From assembly GCF_001642085.1 (NCBI RefSeq), contig NZ_CP014699.1, positions 1,674,001-1,738,000 of the forward strand: a DNA stretch of 64,000 bases, given 5' to 3'. This DNA is from Streptococcus pantholopis. Its GTDB lineage: Bacteria > Bacillota > Bacilli > Lactobacillales > Streptococcaceae. A model generated the notes under the pieces. That model searched no databases. It was not told the DNA's origin and saw nothing but the letters and a program-made list of their open reading frames with translations. Positions within the stretch are counted from its first letter, which is position 1. Every line of letters begins with the position of its first letter. A program made the position numbers and the translations under genes. This document shows positions 1-9,781 of this stretch, piece by piece.

Positions 1-868
1 AAATACGCCGGCGTAAGTTAAATTTATTAGAGTAAAAGCAGGTCGTCAAAGGACCTAATTCCCTCTTGCTGCGATCAACCATGGTCAAAATTGTCTCGCT
101 GTAAAAGAAGCGAAAATCATTCTGATGACGATGCAGAACTGCATCGTCACAATAAGCTTCTGCAGCTTCCTGCATTTCTTTACATGCAAAACGCACAATA
201 GGATTGAACCAATGAAGCGTCAAAATCACTGCTGTTAAAAGATTAGTATATAAATCATGATGCTTAAAGTGGGTAAGTTCGTGCTCAAAGATTAAATCCA
301 ATTCTTCATCTGTATAGGCTGTTTCAGGCAAGATAATTGTCGGCCTACGAAAGCCAGTTAACATAGGGCTCTTAAGAGTCGGACAGACAAGCAGATCAAT
401 GGCAGCTCTAATGCCTAATGATCTCCTGCTGCTTTCCAGACGTTTGTTTATAGGGCCGTCAGTAACCGGCTGCCCCCAATGTTTCAGCATTTGTCTAAAA
501 CGATAATAAGCCAGAATCTGCCGGCTGACTGTCCAAAGGCAGCCAACAAGCCAAATAAACAATAGGAGAAAAATCCAAAAAGAAGGCGACAGACGGCTCC
601 AAAAATCCGGCCTAGAGACTGAATCCGAAACAGTTGTGTAGGCAGCTGAACGGCTCCCCGGCAGAGATTGGAAAGGAACTTTCAGCAACCCTTGCCCAAA
701 ATGAGGGCGCAATGGAATAATCAAGCCCAGCAGAATAAACAGCCAGAGAAAATATTTTGCCGCCGCCGATACCTTTGTTTTTAAAACAAACAGTATACCG
801 CTTAAAAGCACAATGAGAATAGACGTCAGAAGATTTACCATTATTAGTGAGAATATTCGTTCTTGCAT
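1..868 (-). CDS. BlaR1/MecR1-type M56 membrane metalloprotease (partial)
   Basis: The gene starts at the ATG at 868 and runs off the left edge after about 289 codons. The visible part has N-terminal hydrophobic segments (about residues 7-27 and 40-53), another near residue 97-115, and a cytoplasmic gluzincin motif HELTH around residue 194, followed by a CDDAV segment typical of peptidase family M56. In BlaR1/MecR1 the protease is activated by an outside signal and inactivates the BlaI repressor. Here the start lies one base after the stop of the BlaI-like gene, so the two are translationally coupled. Whether a penicillin-sensing domain follows cannot be seen, so beta-lactam sensing is not established. 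A general M56 antirepressor is the safer reading. Confidence 0.85.
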   Translation of the reverse strand, partial: MQERIFSLIMVNLLTSILIVLLSGILFVLKTKVSAAAKYFLWLFILLGLIIPLRPHFGQGLLKVPFQSLPGSRSAAYTTVSDSVSRPDFWSRLSPSFWIFLLLFIWLVGCLWTVSRQILAYYRFRQMLKHWGQPVTDGPINKRLESSRRSLGIRAAIDLLVCPTLKSPMLTGFRRPTIILPETAYTDEELDLIFEHELTHFKHHDLYTNLLTAVILTLHWFNPIVRFACKEMQEAAEAYCDDAVLHRHQNDFRFFYSETILTMVDRSKRELGPLTTCFYSNKFNLRRRI

Positions 869-869
869 C

Positions 870-1253
870 TTAATCACCTGCTTTTCTTTCCTGTATCAGA
901 TGATTGATATCATCAAGGTCCGCATCAGATAACTGATGGGTTGAAAAGAAAGACTTCATTAAATTCCCGAACGACTGCCCTTTATAGCGCTCGAAGAAAT
1001 GGCTGGCCTCTACCTCCATATACTCATTTTCTGAAACAAGGGCAGTATAGAGACGTTCCCGGCCCTGCCGTTCACTGCTTAGAAAGCCCTTCTCTATCAA
1101 CCGAGCTAAAATAGTCAGAAGTGTCTGACGCTTCCAATGATTATCATCTCCCAAAGCAGTCATAATCTGTGAAGAGGTCACCGGATTGGGTAAATGCCAG
1201 ATAGCTTTCAAAACCGTAAATTCCGCATCCGGCAAACGCTTCATTGATTTCAT
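870..1253 (-). CDS. BlaI/MecI/CopY-family transcriptional repressor
   Basis: 127 residues, the usual size for the Penicillinase_R winged-helix family. The N-terminal half (about residues 5-75) reads as the DNA-binding domain, with the family pattern of LPDAEFTVLKAIW followed by a helix-turn-helix and a recognition segment around WKRQTLLTILARL. The C-terminal part is the dimerisation region. A GGGAGGG Shine-Dalgarno precedes the ATG; a second ATG at codon 4 is possible. It is followed after one base by the M56 protease gene, the standard arrangement in which the protease removes the repressor. The target genes are not evident here. The region upstream is filled with hairpin repeats, so the operator was not located. 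Confidence 0.85.
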   Translation of the reverse strand: MKSMKRLPDAEFTVLKAIWHLPNPVTSSQIMTALGDDNHWKRQTLLTILARLIEKGFLSSERQGRERLYTALVSENEYMEVEASHFFERYKGQSFGNLMKSFFSTHQLSDADLDDINHLIQERKAGD

Positions 1254-1270
1254 AAATACCCTCCCACACC

Positions 1271-1744
1271 AAGATACAAAGCCCGTTTAAAGCTCACAGC
1301 AAAAATAGGAAAACTGACGAAGAAACTCCGGTTTCTAGGAAGTTTTATCTTTTTTGCAAAGAGCTTAGGCCGTGTTCAATTCATCAAGATACAAAGGCCG
1401 TTTAAAAATCCGTATGAAAATAGGGGATGGCAAGTGATGCCTAAGCATCACGATGACAGCCATCTTTTTCACTAGGATTTTAGGCCGTGTTCAATTACCA
1501 AGATACAAAGCCCGTTTAAAAATCCGTATGAAAATAGGGGATGGCAAGTGATGCTGGCATCACGATGACAGCCATCTTTTTCACTAGGATTTTAGGGCGT
1601 GTTCAGTTTCACCAAGATACAAAGCCCGTTAAAAAATCCGTATGAAAATAGGGGATGGCAAGTGATGCTGGCATCACGCTGGCAGTCATCTTTTTCACCA
1701 GGATTTTAGGCCGTGTTCAGTTTCAACAAGATACAAAGCTCATG
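1271..1744. repeat. Tandem array of ~114-bp intergenic hairpin repeats (4 units plus a stub)
   Basis: Units begin at 1271, 1386, 1500 and 1614, with a fifth start at 1728. Each opens with AAGATACAAAG then CCGTT and ends with GGCCGTGTTCA. Each unit is an imperfect palindrome. Units 2 and 3 have GATGGC paired with GCCATC, and inside that GTGATGC paired with GCATCAC. Unit 1 instead has the AAAACT/AGTTTT type of arm with an AGAAAC/GTTTCT inner stem. The left end of the array is 17 bases upstream of the blaI-like start codon, directly beside its Shine-Dalgarno. There is no open reading frame. I do not recognise the family by name. Confidence 0.85.
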
Positions 1745-1820
1745 TTTTACTTTCACCTTTATTCTACAATTGTCATACAAAAAAGTCAAACTATAAAAGC
1801 AGATAAGTAGACAAAGTTTT

Positions 1821-1870
1821 TTTATAAAAACAGCCGCAAAATCTGTATGATTTGCGACTGTTTTTATAAA
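1821..1870 (-). terminator. Rho-independent terminator of ilvBNC
   Basis: A long hairpin pairs TAAAAACAGCCGCAAA with a near-perfect complement ending TGTTTTTATA around a short loop. It lies about 55 bases past the ilvC stop, with T-rich flanks on the minus strand. Confidence 0.75.
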
Positions 1871-1924
1871 AGATTGGTTAATAGCTGTTTGAACCTCGTT
1901 CGTTTCAGACCGTTTATTTAAAAA

Positions 1925-2980
<1,056 letters not shown>

Positions 2981-2992
2981 CTAAAAACTGAC

Positions 2993-3475
2993 TCAAGAAA
3001 AATCTCTTGAAAAGCCGGTTGCTCCTGTGCGAGCAAGATTCCGAATACCATAAGGCTTGACAACACGGAGAAGGGCTTCAATCTTTTCAGCATCTCCAGT
3101 CATCTGAATCGTAATCGACTTAGGGGCAACATCAACAACACTGGCACGGAAGGGCTGAATGATAGCTAAAATTTCTGCCCGCTTGGCGGCTGGAGCGGAA
3201 ATTTTAATCAGAACCACTTCTCTTTCCAGATGCGGAATATCTGTGATATCACGAACACGTACAACATCGATTAAGCGATTCAACTGCTTGATGATTTGCT
3301 CGACTTCTTCCAAAGTCTCCACATCAATAATAATGGTAATCCTAGAAATATCAGGCTCATCTGTATGGCCAACCGAAATAGACTCAATATTGACCTGACG
3401 GCGTGAAAGAACACCTGTAAAGCGATTCAGGACACCTGTTGAATTTTTCAACCTGGCTGTTAACATTCTACGCAT
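2993..3475 (-). CDS. ilvN: Acetolactate synthase small (regulatory) subunit
   Basis: 160 residues. The N-terminal ACT domain (about residues 1-78, starting MRRMLTARLKNSTGVLNRF) binds branched-chain amino acids and transmits valine feedback to the IlvB catalytic subunit. The C-terminal domain follows. The start codon overlaps the ilvB stop by 8 bases, so translation is probably coupled and keeps the two subunits in proportion. Length and sequence are ordinary for Gram-positive IlvN. Confidence 0.95.
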   Translation of the reverse strand: MRRMLTARLKNSTGVLNRFTGVLSRRQVNIESISVGHTDEPDISRITIIIDVETLEEVEQIIKQLNRLIDVVRVRDITDIPHLEREVVLIKISAPAAKRAEILAIIQPFRASVVDVAPKSITIQMTGDAEKIEALLRVVKPYGIRNLARTGATGFSRDFS

Positions 3476-5171
3476 TGAACCTCACCCCCAGCATTTCATT
3501 ATTGGCCTTACCGCTCGGAACCATCGGATAAACATGCTCGCGGTTTGAAATAGTGACCTCAATCAGCATCGGCTTGTTTTCCAGAATGACCTGCAAATCC
3601 TCTTCCAGGCTTTGAGGATCAGAAAACTTATAATGAGCTAGCCCATAAGCCTCTGCCAGAAGCTGAAAATTCGGTTCATCATCGAAAGTAGACTCACTGC
3701 GGTGCTCATTATAAAAAGACTCCTGCCATTGCCGAACCATACCAAGAGAATGGTTATTAACCAGAACCACTTTAATAGGAACACCGTAACCGTTGAGAAT
3801 CGCTAACTCCTGATTGGTCATCTGAAAACCGCCGTCTCCGACAAAAAGAATAACCTCCTTATCCGGATTGGCTAATTTTGCACCGATGGCTGCCGGAATC
3901 CCAAATCCCATTGTTCCTAGACCGCCAGAAGTGATAATCTGGCGCTCTTTCTTAAAAGGATAATACTGAGCGACCCACATTTGATGCTGACCAACATCAG
4001 TTACGACAATAGCCTCCCCTTTTGTCAGCCTGCCGATTGTCTCAATAGCATGCTGCGGCTTAATCACTTTGTCATCAAAATCATAGCCGAAAGGCGCTTT
4101 CTTTTTATTGGCCAAAACCTGCTCGGTCCAGTCCTCATGTCTGGTACTGACTGTCTCGAAACTCAAAAGCAGCTCTAATGCTTTTTTGGCATCTCCAACA
4201 ACCGGGATTTGCGTTTTAACAACTTTGCCAATCTCAGCCGGATCGATGTCAATATGGGCAACAACTGCATTTTTAGCAAAAGTAGCTGGATTCCCTGTCA
4301 AACGGTCAGCAAAACGCGAACCGAAATTAATCATGAAATCGCACTGTGTCAAAGCCATGTTTGACGCATATGAACCGTGCATCCCGCCCATACCGAGCGA
4401 TAGAGGGTGATCAGCAGGCATAACTCCTAAACTCAGAAGAGTTGAAACAACCGGGATATTATAGCGTTCAGCAAAAGCTTGCAGCTCTTTGGCGGCCCCA
4501 GCATAATTGGCACCGCCACCGGCAATAATTAAAGGCTTTTTCGCTTTTCTCAGCTGCTGCAGAATTTTTTTTACCTGCAGGCCATTAGGTTCAACAGTCG
4601 GCTGATAGCTGGGCAGATTGAGGCTGGGATCGTAGTAAAAATCCGTTTGCTTTGCTGCAATATCTCTGGGCAAATCAATCACAACAGGTCCCGGACGTCC
4701 GGTCGTTGCGATATGAACAGCTTCAGTCACAATACGCGGAATATCTGCAACATCGCGTATTTGGTAGTTATACTTAGTGATAGGCATGGTTACACCGATA
4801 ATGTCAGCTTCTTGGAAAGCATCCTTACCTATACCGGGAGTTGCGACCTGGCCAGTAAAAACAAGCATCGGAACGCTGTCTCCCATACCGTCAGCAATCC
4901 CTGTAATAGCATTTGTTGCTCCCGGACCGCTTGTCACCAAGGCTACACCTAACTTCCCTGTCGATTTCGCAAAGCCTTCAGCTTCATGGAGCGCACCCTG
5001 TTCATGACGGGCTAAAATATGGCGAATGCCTTTAAAACTGTAAATGGCATCATAAAGCGGCAAAACAGCTCCTCCGGGATAACCGAAAATTGTTTCGATT
5101 CCTAAACTGGCTAGGGTTTCCAAAACTAATTCAGAGCCATTTTTTTTCTTTTCCAATTTAATTTCTTTCAC
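3468..5171 (-). CDS. ilvB: Acetolactate synthase large (catalytic) subunit
   Basis: 567 residues, a ThDP-dependent enzyme with three domains: N-terminal pyrimidine-binding with the activating Glu in RHEQGALHEAEG, a central FAD-binding domain, and a C-terminal diphosphate-binding domain with GDGGFQM. It condenses two pyruvates, or pyruvate and 2-oxobutyrate, as the first committed step of branched-chain amino-acid synthesis. The presence of IlvN indicates the biosynthetic enzyme rather than the catabolic AlsS. An AGGAGGAG Shine-Dalgarno precedes the ATG. It is the first gene of the operon, with a CodY-box promoter about 200 bases upstream. Confidence 0.96.
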   Translation of the reverse strand: MKEIKLEKKKNGSELVLETLASLGIETIFGYPGGAVLPLYDAIYSFKGIRHILARHEQGALHEAEGFAKSTGKLGVALVTSGPGATNAITGIADGMGDSVPMLVFTGQVATPGIGKDAFQEADIIGVTMPITKYNYQIRDVADIPRIVTEAVHIATTGRPGPVVIDLPRDIAAKQTDFYYDPSLNLPSYQPTVEPNGLQVKKILQQLRKAKKPLIIAGGGANYAGAAKELQAFAERYNIPVVSTLLSLGVMPADHPLSLGMGGMHGSYASNMALTQCDFMINFGSRFADRLTGNPATFAKNAVVAHIDIDPAEIGKVVKTQIPVVGDAKKALELLLSFETVSTRHEDWTEQVLANKKKAPFGYDFDDKVIKPQHAIETIGRLTKGEAIVVTDVGQHQMWVAQYYPFKKERQIITSGGLGTMGFGIPAAIGAKLANPDKEVILFVGDGGFQMTNQELAILNGYGVPIKVVLVNNHSLGMVRQWQESFYNEHRSESTFDDEPNFQLLAEAYGLAHYKFSDPQSLEEDLQVILENKPMLIEVTISNREHVYPMVPSGKANNEMLGVRFNA

Positions 5172-5368
5172 ACGCTCCTCCTTTGCAGGTACTCCCTGAA
5201 ATTATCGAAAAATTCAAACACCTTGTGTCTATCATACCACTTTTAGAAAATAAAACAAGCTGGGACTGAAAAATAGCCAGCCTTTACTGCATTTTGCCCA
5301 TCTCCCCTTATTTCTGCGGTGTTTCCGCCTGAACAAGCAGACTGTCTTTTCAACAAAATCTTATACCC
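5172..5368 (-). other. ilvBNC 5' leader (about 190 nt)
   Basis: Transcribed leader between the predicted promoter and ilvB. It holds a GGCTGGCTA / CAGTCCCAGC segment related to the GCTGGGAC intergenic repeat and a small GGCGGAAACACCGC stem. I found no T-box signature and no obvious leader peptide rich in branched-chain codons. Confidence 0.4.
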
Positions 5369-5414
5369 ATGTTACCATATTGAAAAATATTGTCAATAGA
5401 ATTTTCTGAAAATT
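5369..5414 (-). promoter_or_regulatory. ilvBNC promoter with perfect CodY box
   Basis: On the minus strand, TTGACA (5391-5396) and TAACAT (5369-5374) are 16 bases apart. Immediately upstream, 5400-5414 reads AATTTTCTGAAAATT, an exact match to the CodY consensus AATTTTCWGAAAATT. CodY represses branched-chain amino-acid genes when isoleucine, leucine and valine are plentiful. The box lies beside the -35, where binding would block polymerase. Confidence 0.88.
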
Positions 5415-5633
5415 TTGATTTTCTACTTTCGCTACACGATGCTGCGCTTACAGCCAGTTAAAAACCTTGGTCAGGCTGTTTTTTCACAGCAAAAAAGCAT
5501 CACAAACAATGCCTGTCCATACAGTTCTTACTTGAAAATCCTACTGCCAGCAGGCGTTATAGTAGCTGAACTCTGCTGACAGCAAAAGCTGCCAGAATTT
5601 CTTCCGACAGCTTATTCTATGATAAAGTCAACA

Positions 5634-7307
5634 TTATTCTGCACTCATCAAGTAAGGATAGACAGGCTGGCCTCCTTGATGAATTTCAACTTCAAGATCT
5701 GTATAACGGTCTTCAAGATAAGCCGCTATTTCTTCCGCTGTCGCTTCTTTGCCATCTTCACCGACATAAATAGAAACGATTTCGCTATCCTCATCAATCA
5801 TATGAGCAAAAGTTTTTTGCAGAAGCACAGTCATATCTGCCTCAGCTGCCACAATACGGCCATCCACCATTCCTAAATTGTCGTCTTTATGGATTTCAAG
5901 ACCGTCAATGCTGGTATCTCGAACTGCAACAGTCACACTGCCGCTGACAACATCGTCTAAGGCAGCCGACATAGCTTGTGTATTCTCATCAAGCGTCTTT
6001 TCCGGATTAAAGGCTAAAAGACTGGTGAAGCCTTGAGGAATAGTCTTGCTGGCAATAACAGCAGCAGGGATCCCAGCAACTTCAGCCGCTGACTGAGCAG
6101 CCAGAACAATATTTTTGTTGTTTGGCAAAATCAATACCTGCTTAGCCTTCACCGCTTCAATCGCCTTAACAATATCTTCTGTTGACGGGTTCATGGTCTG
6201 ACCGCCGGAGATAATGTAATCAACCCCTTGAGACTTAAAGATCTCTGCAATTCCGTCACCGGCAGCAACAGCTAAGAGGCCGTATTCCTTAGGTCCTTCT
6301 GATACTGAGTCGGATGACAGTATTTCTTCTTTCTCGACCTGAGCCTCGTGCTGACTGCGCATATTATCTACTTTTACTTTGACTAGAGCACCGTATTTCA
6401 GTCCTTCCTGCATAACAAGACCGGGATCTTCGGTGTGGACATGCACCTTAACGATATCATCATCATTAACAACCAGCAGAGAATCGCCTAAACCGCTCAG
6501 ATAACCTTGGAACTCATCGTAATTAAACTCTTTAACATAAGTCGGACCCTGTTTTAGAGCCACCATAATTTCTGTACAGTAGCCAAAAGTGATATCATCT
6601 GTGGCCACATGGCCGGCAACAGATTGGTGATGAGCAGCATTAATCATCTCTGACATATTGGCAGGGGTAGCCTGAAAGTCTTCTGAAGCAATATACTCAC
6701 CGGTAAGCGCAGCCAGAAAGCCTTCATATATAAAGACCAAACCTTGACCGCCCGAATCAACAACACCGACCTCTTTTAAGACCGGCAGCATTTCCGGTGT
6801 TTTTGCCAGAGCCCGCTTAGCACCGTCAAGAGCCGCCTGCATCACTGCGATAGCATCATCAGTCTCCTCGGCTTTTTTCAACGCTCCGGCTGCTGCGCCT
6901 CGGGAAACCGTCAAAATAGTCCCTTCGACAGGCTTCATCACAGCTTTATAAGCCACTTCTACCCCTGCCTGAAAGGCCAAGGCCAAATCTTTTCCTGTCA
7001 GCTCTTCCTTATCACGAATGGATTGACTGAATCCGCGAAAGAGCTGTGATGTAATAACTCCGGAGTTGCCGCGCGCTCCCATCAAAAGGCCTTTGGCCAA
7101 AATCTGACCCACTTCACCAACCGTTCCGGCCGGCTTATCAGCAACCTCTTTTGCACCGTTGTCCATAGTCATTCCCATATTCGTCCCGGTATCACCGTCC
7201 GGAACAGGAAAAACATTGAGAGAATTAACGTACTCCGCTTGTTTTCCTAGACGAGTGCTTGCAGCCTGAATCATCTCTTGAAATAAACTTGTTGTAATAT
7301 TTGACAC
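5634..7307 (-). CDS. fakA: Fatty acid kinase catalytic subunit (DAK2/DhaL domain)
   Basis: 557 residues, the usual size for the YloV/FakA family. The N-terminal DhaL-type kinase domain contains the ATP/Mg2+ motif NVFPVPDGDTGTNM (residues about 29-42) and GARGNSGVI. A linker and a C-terminal DegV-like domain follow. With a FakB (DegV) partner, FakA phosphorylates exogenous fatty acids for phospholipid synthesis. A DegV-family protein is encoded at 41.8-42.6 kb. The start is a GTG that shares one base with the TAG stop of the Asp23-like gene, so the two are translationally coupled. The older annotation as a dihydroxyacetone kinase is unlikely. Confidence 0.9.
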   Translation of the reverse strand: MSNITTSLFQEMIQAASTRLGKQAEYVNSLNVFPVPDGDTGTNMGMTMDNGAKEVADKPAGTVGEVGQILAKGLLMGARGNSGVITSQLFRGFSQSIRDKEELTGKDLALAFQAGVEVAYKAVMKPVEGTILTVSRGAAAGALKKAEETDDAIAVMQAALDGAKRALAKTPEMLPVLKEVGVVDSGGQGLVFIYEGFLAALTGEYIASEDFQATPANMSEMINAAHHQSVAGHVATDDITFGYCTEIMVALKQGPTYVKEFNYDEFQGYLSGLGDSLLVVNDDDIVKVHVHTEDPGLVMQEGLKYGALVKVKVDNMRSQHEAQVEKEEILSSDSVSEGPKEYGLLAVAAGDGIAEIFKSQGVDYIISGGQTMNPSTEDIVKAIEAVKAKQVLILPNNKNIVLAAQSAAEVAGIPAAVIASKTIPQGFTSLLAFNPEKTLDENTQAMSAALDDVVSGSVTVAVRDTSIDGLEIHKDDNLGMVDGRIVAAEADMTVLLQKTFAHMIDEDSEIVSIYVGEDGKEATAEEIAAYLEDRYTDLEVEIHQGGQPVYPYLMSAE

Positions 7308-7672
7308 TAATCTTCTCCTACAACTTTGATATTTTGGATATAAACATTTACTGTATCAACTGAGAGCCCTAGCTGCTTCTCAAGGTTAAATTTCACACGT
7401 TCCTGAATATTTTTGGAAACTTCACTGATTTTTACACCATAGCTCATCACAGTATAAACATCAACTGTGATACCTGTTTCCGTAGATTTAACAACGACAC
7501 CTTTTGCATAATTTTCTTTACGCAGGAGTGCTTGAAAGTTATCCTTTATCGCACTCTTGCTAGCCATTCCGACAACACCGAAAATTTCTGTTGCTGAACC
7601 TCCGACAACAGTTGCAATAACGTCATCAGATAGTTCAATTTGACCATCTTTTGTATTAATTTTTACAGTCAT
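7307..7672 (-). CDS. Asp23/Gls24-family protein (YloU-like)
   Basis: 121 residues, one Asp23 domain over nearly the whole length, with typical segments EIFGVVGMAS and VDVYTVMSYGVKI. There is no signal peptide or membrane segment, so it is cytoplasmic. Members of this family are associated with the cell envelope or with alkaline stress, but the YloU branch has no settled function. It is coupled by a one-base overlap to fakA, an arrangement common in Firmicutes, which suggests a role tied to fatty-acid incorporation or to envelope lipid status (inference). Confidence 0.88.
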   Translation of the reverse strand: MTVKINTKDGQIELSDDVIATVVGGSATEIFGVVGMASKSAIKDNFQALLRKENYAKGVVVKSTETGITVDVYTVMSYGVKISEVSKNIQERVKFNLEKQLGLSVDTVNVYIQNIKVVGED

Positions 7673-7836
7673 CCGTGACTACCTCTCAAGTTTTTATCAG
7701 TTTATTTTATCATATTATAGTCCGCTTGTAAAAAAATTTCCTGCCTCAGCCGGTAAAATACTCCTGTCCCCAAAAAACAATCAAGCTGCTGCTGGGCTTC
7801 AGCGCTGCTTTTTTCAAAAAAATGAAACCATAAGAA

Positions 7837-7858
7837 AAAGCCGAGTCCCCCCGGCTTT
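7837..7858 (-). terminator. Terminator of rpmB
   Basis: AAAGCCG and CGGCTTT arms enclose an 8-base loop, with a T-rich 3' side on the minus strand, 14 bases past the rpmB stop. Confidence 0.75.
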
Positions 7859-7872
7859 CAATGGTTCAATTT

Positions 7873-8061
7873 CTAAACCCGTTCTACTTTCCCAGACTTA
7901 AGAGCCCGTGCTGATGCCCAAACTTTTTTGGGTTTTCCGTCAATAAGAACAGTCACTTTTTGTAAATTTGGTTTAACCCTACGTTTAGTTTGATTCATAG
8001 CGTGTGAACGGTTGTTGCCTGATACCGTTTTGCGCCCTGTAAAATAACATACTTTTGCCAT
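7873..8061 (-). CDS. rpmB: 50S ribosomal protein L28
   Basis: 62 residues, standard bacterial L28 length, beginning [20 protein letters not shown] and rich in Lys and Arg. It lacks the paired Cys zinc motif of some L28 forms (only one Cys is visible), so it is the zinc-free type. It is a single-gene unit with its own terminator, upstream of the Asp23-fakA pair. Confidence 0.96.
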   Translation of the reverse strand: MAKVCYFTGRKTVSGNNRSHAMNQTKRRVKPNLQKVTVLIDGKPKKVWASARALKSGKVERV

Positions 8062-8272
8062 TTTTATCTCTTTCCTCCTCTTTAGATTCAGGTGTCTGAC
8101 ACCACATACTAAAACATTATATCAGAATCTGTTTTCTTTGGCAACTCCCTTTTATGATTCAGTATCATTCGAAAGTGAAAATAGACATGTCTAATAAGAA
8201 GCAATTAGTCCATAACCGATGACTTTTGAATATGGGCACTGTCACTTTTTAAGACAGCCTTATGCTGGAATT

Positions 8273-8410
8273 GGACACGGCCTAAAATCCCAGCGAAAAA
8301 ACTGTGTTTTCGCTATTTCTATATATGGAAAGCTGTGGACATCTGCGAAATCAAAGATTTCGGACTTACCGCCTATTTTCCTCTTGCATTTTTAACGGCC
8401 TTTTTATCTT
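8273..8410. repeat. Single intergenic hairpin repeat, inverted orientation
   Basis: Read on the minus strand this begins AAGATAAAAAGGCCGTT and ends GGATTTTAGGCCGTGT, the same ends as the arrays at 1.3, 16 and 47 kb. The interior is the second subtype, with GGCGGTAAG and GAAATC-TTTGATTTC, plus a GCGAAAACACAG / CTGTGTTTTCGC stem. It ends exactly where the tRNA-Thr terminator begins. Confidence 0.75.
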
Positions 8411-8443
8411 AAAAAAACCGCCTCTAAACTAAATTTAGAGGCG
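8411..8443 (-). terminator. Terminator after tRNA-Thr
   Basis: Ten-base perfect arms, CGCCTCTAAA (8419-8428) and TTTAGAGGCG (8434-8443), with a run of seven T on the minus strand. It lies 8 bases past the tRNA. Confidence 0.85.
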
Positions 8444-8451
8444 ATAGCTGA

Positions 8452-8524
8452 TGCCGACTGCAGGGGTCGAACCTGCGACCTACGCGTTACGAGTGCGTTG
8501 CTCTGCCAGCTGAGCTAAGTCGGC
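8452..8524 (-). tRNA. tRNA-Thr (anticodon CGT)
   Basis: 73-nt cloverleaf read on the minus strand. The acceptor stem GCCGACT pairs with AGTCGGC, the D arm is AGCTCAGCTGG, and the anticodon loop CTCGTAA gives CGT (codon ACG). The T arm GCAGGTTCGACCCCTGC is intact. CCA is not encoded. It stands alone with its own terminator. Confidence 0.95.
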
Positions 8525-8833
8525 CCGAGCTGTTCAACAGATACTATTTTATCATTTTTTTGAAGATTGTCAAATTTTTTCAGTCGCTGACTTTATTTTT
8601 CTGAAAGTGTCTTTTCAAAAATTGCAAATATCAAATGCTGGTGCCACCTTAGAAAGTCTTTATTTTGGCGGTCAGACAAGTGTAGCCGTACACTAAACGA
8701 AATGTTTCTGATGAGAAAATAGCGCAATTGACTGCAGAAATTGCCAACAATCTTTCCCTTCTTTTCAGTAAAATTCAGCAGTCCTTTGATTTGCAGCCAT
8801 AGCCTCCTGACTTTAGTCGTCACAGAATAAAAA
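8525..8833. other. Intergenic region, nothing recognised
   Basis: Contains the tRNA-Thr upstream region. A 76-codon frame at 8593-8823 on the minus strand has no Shine-Dalgarno and no familiar sequence, so I do not call it a gene. Confidence 0.4.
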
Positions 8834-8876
8834 ATGCAAAAAATCCTGAAATCAATAATTTCAGGATTTTTTGCAT
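8834..8876 (-). terminator. Terminator of fba
   Basis: Nineteen-base perfect arms around a five-base loop, with a T run on both strands. It lies 23 bases past the fba stop. Confidence 0.9.
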
Positions 8877-8899
8877 TTTACAGTACTTGCCAAAGCCGA

Positions 8900-9781
8900 T
8901 TATGCTTTGTTTTCTGAGCCAAAGACATCAATACGTTCTTCAACAGCACCTTGAACAGCTTTGATACCTGGCGCTAAGAATTTACGCGGATCAAAGAGTT
9001 TCTTCTTGTCGTATTCAGCTTCATTTGCATCATAATTGCGTGCAAATTCACGTGTTGCGTTTGAGAAGGCGATTTGACTTTCAGTGTTAACGTTAACTTT
9101 AGCTACACCAAGTTTGATAGCAGCTTGAATTTGGTCATCAGGGATTCCTGAACCGCCGTGCAGAACGATTGGGAAACCTGGAACTGCGGCTGCCAATTTT
9201 TCAAGGTGGTCAAGTGCAAGACCTTCCCAGTTATCAGGATATGGACCGTGGATATTTCCGATACCGGCTGCTAAGAAGTCGATACCTGTTTCAACCATCG
9301 CTTTAGCATCTTCAATTGGTGCTAATTCGCCTTTACCGATGATGCCATCTTCTTCACCGCCGATTGTTCCGACTTCAGCTTCCACTGAAACGCCTTTCGC
9401 ATGCGCCAGTTCAACTACCTCTTTTGTTTTTGCAAGGTTTTCCTCTACTGGCAGGTGCGAACCATCAAACATGATTGACGTATAGCCAACTTCAATACAT
9501 TCAAGCGCATCTTCATAATGACCATGATCAAGATGAATAGCAACTGGCACAGTAATTCCCATAGATTCAACAAGGTTTTCAATAAGCTGTTTACAAAGTT
9601 TGTAACCGCCCATATATTTGGCTGCACCCATGGAAGTTTGGATAAGAACCGGCGCTTGTTTGCTTTCTGCTGCACGCAAGATAGCCTGTGTCCATTCCAA
9701 GTTGTTTGTGTTAAATCCGCCAACTGCATAACCGTTGTCACGCGCTGCTTGGACAAATTTCTCTGCTGAAACGATTGCCAT
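8900..9781 (-). CDS. fba: Class II fructose-1,6-bisphosphate aldolase
   Basis: 293 residues, normal for the class IIB enzyme of streptococci. It cleaves fructose-1,6-bisphosphate to dihydroxyacetone phosphate and glyceraldehyde-3-phosphate using zinc. Zinc ligands are visible in HLDHGH (about residues 83-88), GNIHGPYPDNW and VLHGGSGI. The NVNTESQIAFSNATREF segment binds phosphate. It is monocistronic, with a strong terminator. A TGGGTT/AACCCA dyad occurs in the short 5' leader, and an extended -10 TGATAAAAT lies at about 9828-9836, but the -35 is weak. Confidence 0.96.
   Translation of the reverse strand: MAIVSAEKFVQAARDNGYAVGGFNTNNLEWTQAILRAAESKQAPVLIQTSMGAAKYMGGYKLCKQLIENLVESMGITVPVAIHLDHGHYEDALECIEVGYTSIMFDGSHLPVEENLAKTKEVVELAHAKGVSVEAEVGTIGGEEDGIIGKGELAPIEDAKAMVETGIDFLAAGIGNIHGPYPDNWEGLALDHLEKLAAAVPGFPIVLHGGSGIPDDQIQAAIKLGVAKVNVNTESQIAFSNATREFARNYDANEAEYDKKKLFDPRKFLAPGIKAVQGAVEERIDVFGSENKA

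Noticed and set aside
1271..1744. CRISPR array
   Set aside because: Units are about 114 bases, each an internal palindrome with no unique spacers, and there are no cas genes.
5172..5633. T-box riboswitch in the ilv leader
   Set aside because: No AGGGTGGNACCGCG-type T-box motif on the minus strand; the CodY box explains control.
8593..8823. 76-codon frame between tRNA-Thr and fba
   Set aside because: No Shine-Dalgarno, unfamiliar sequence, and position within intergenic DNA.
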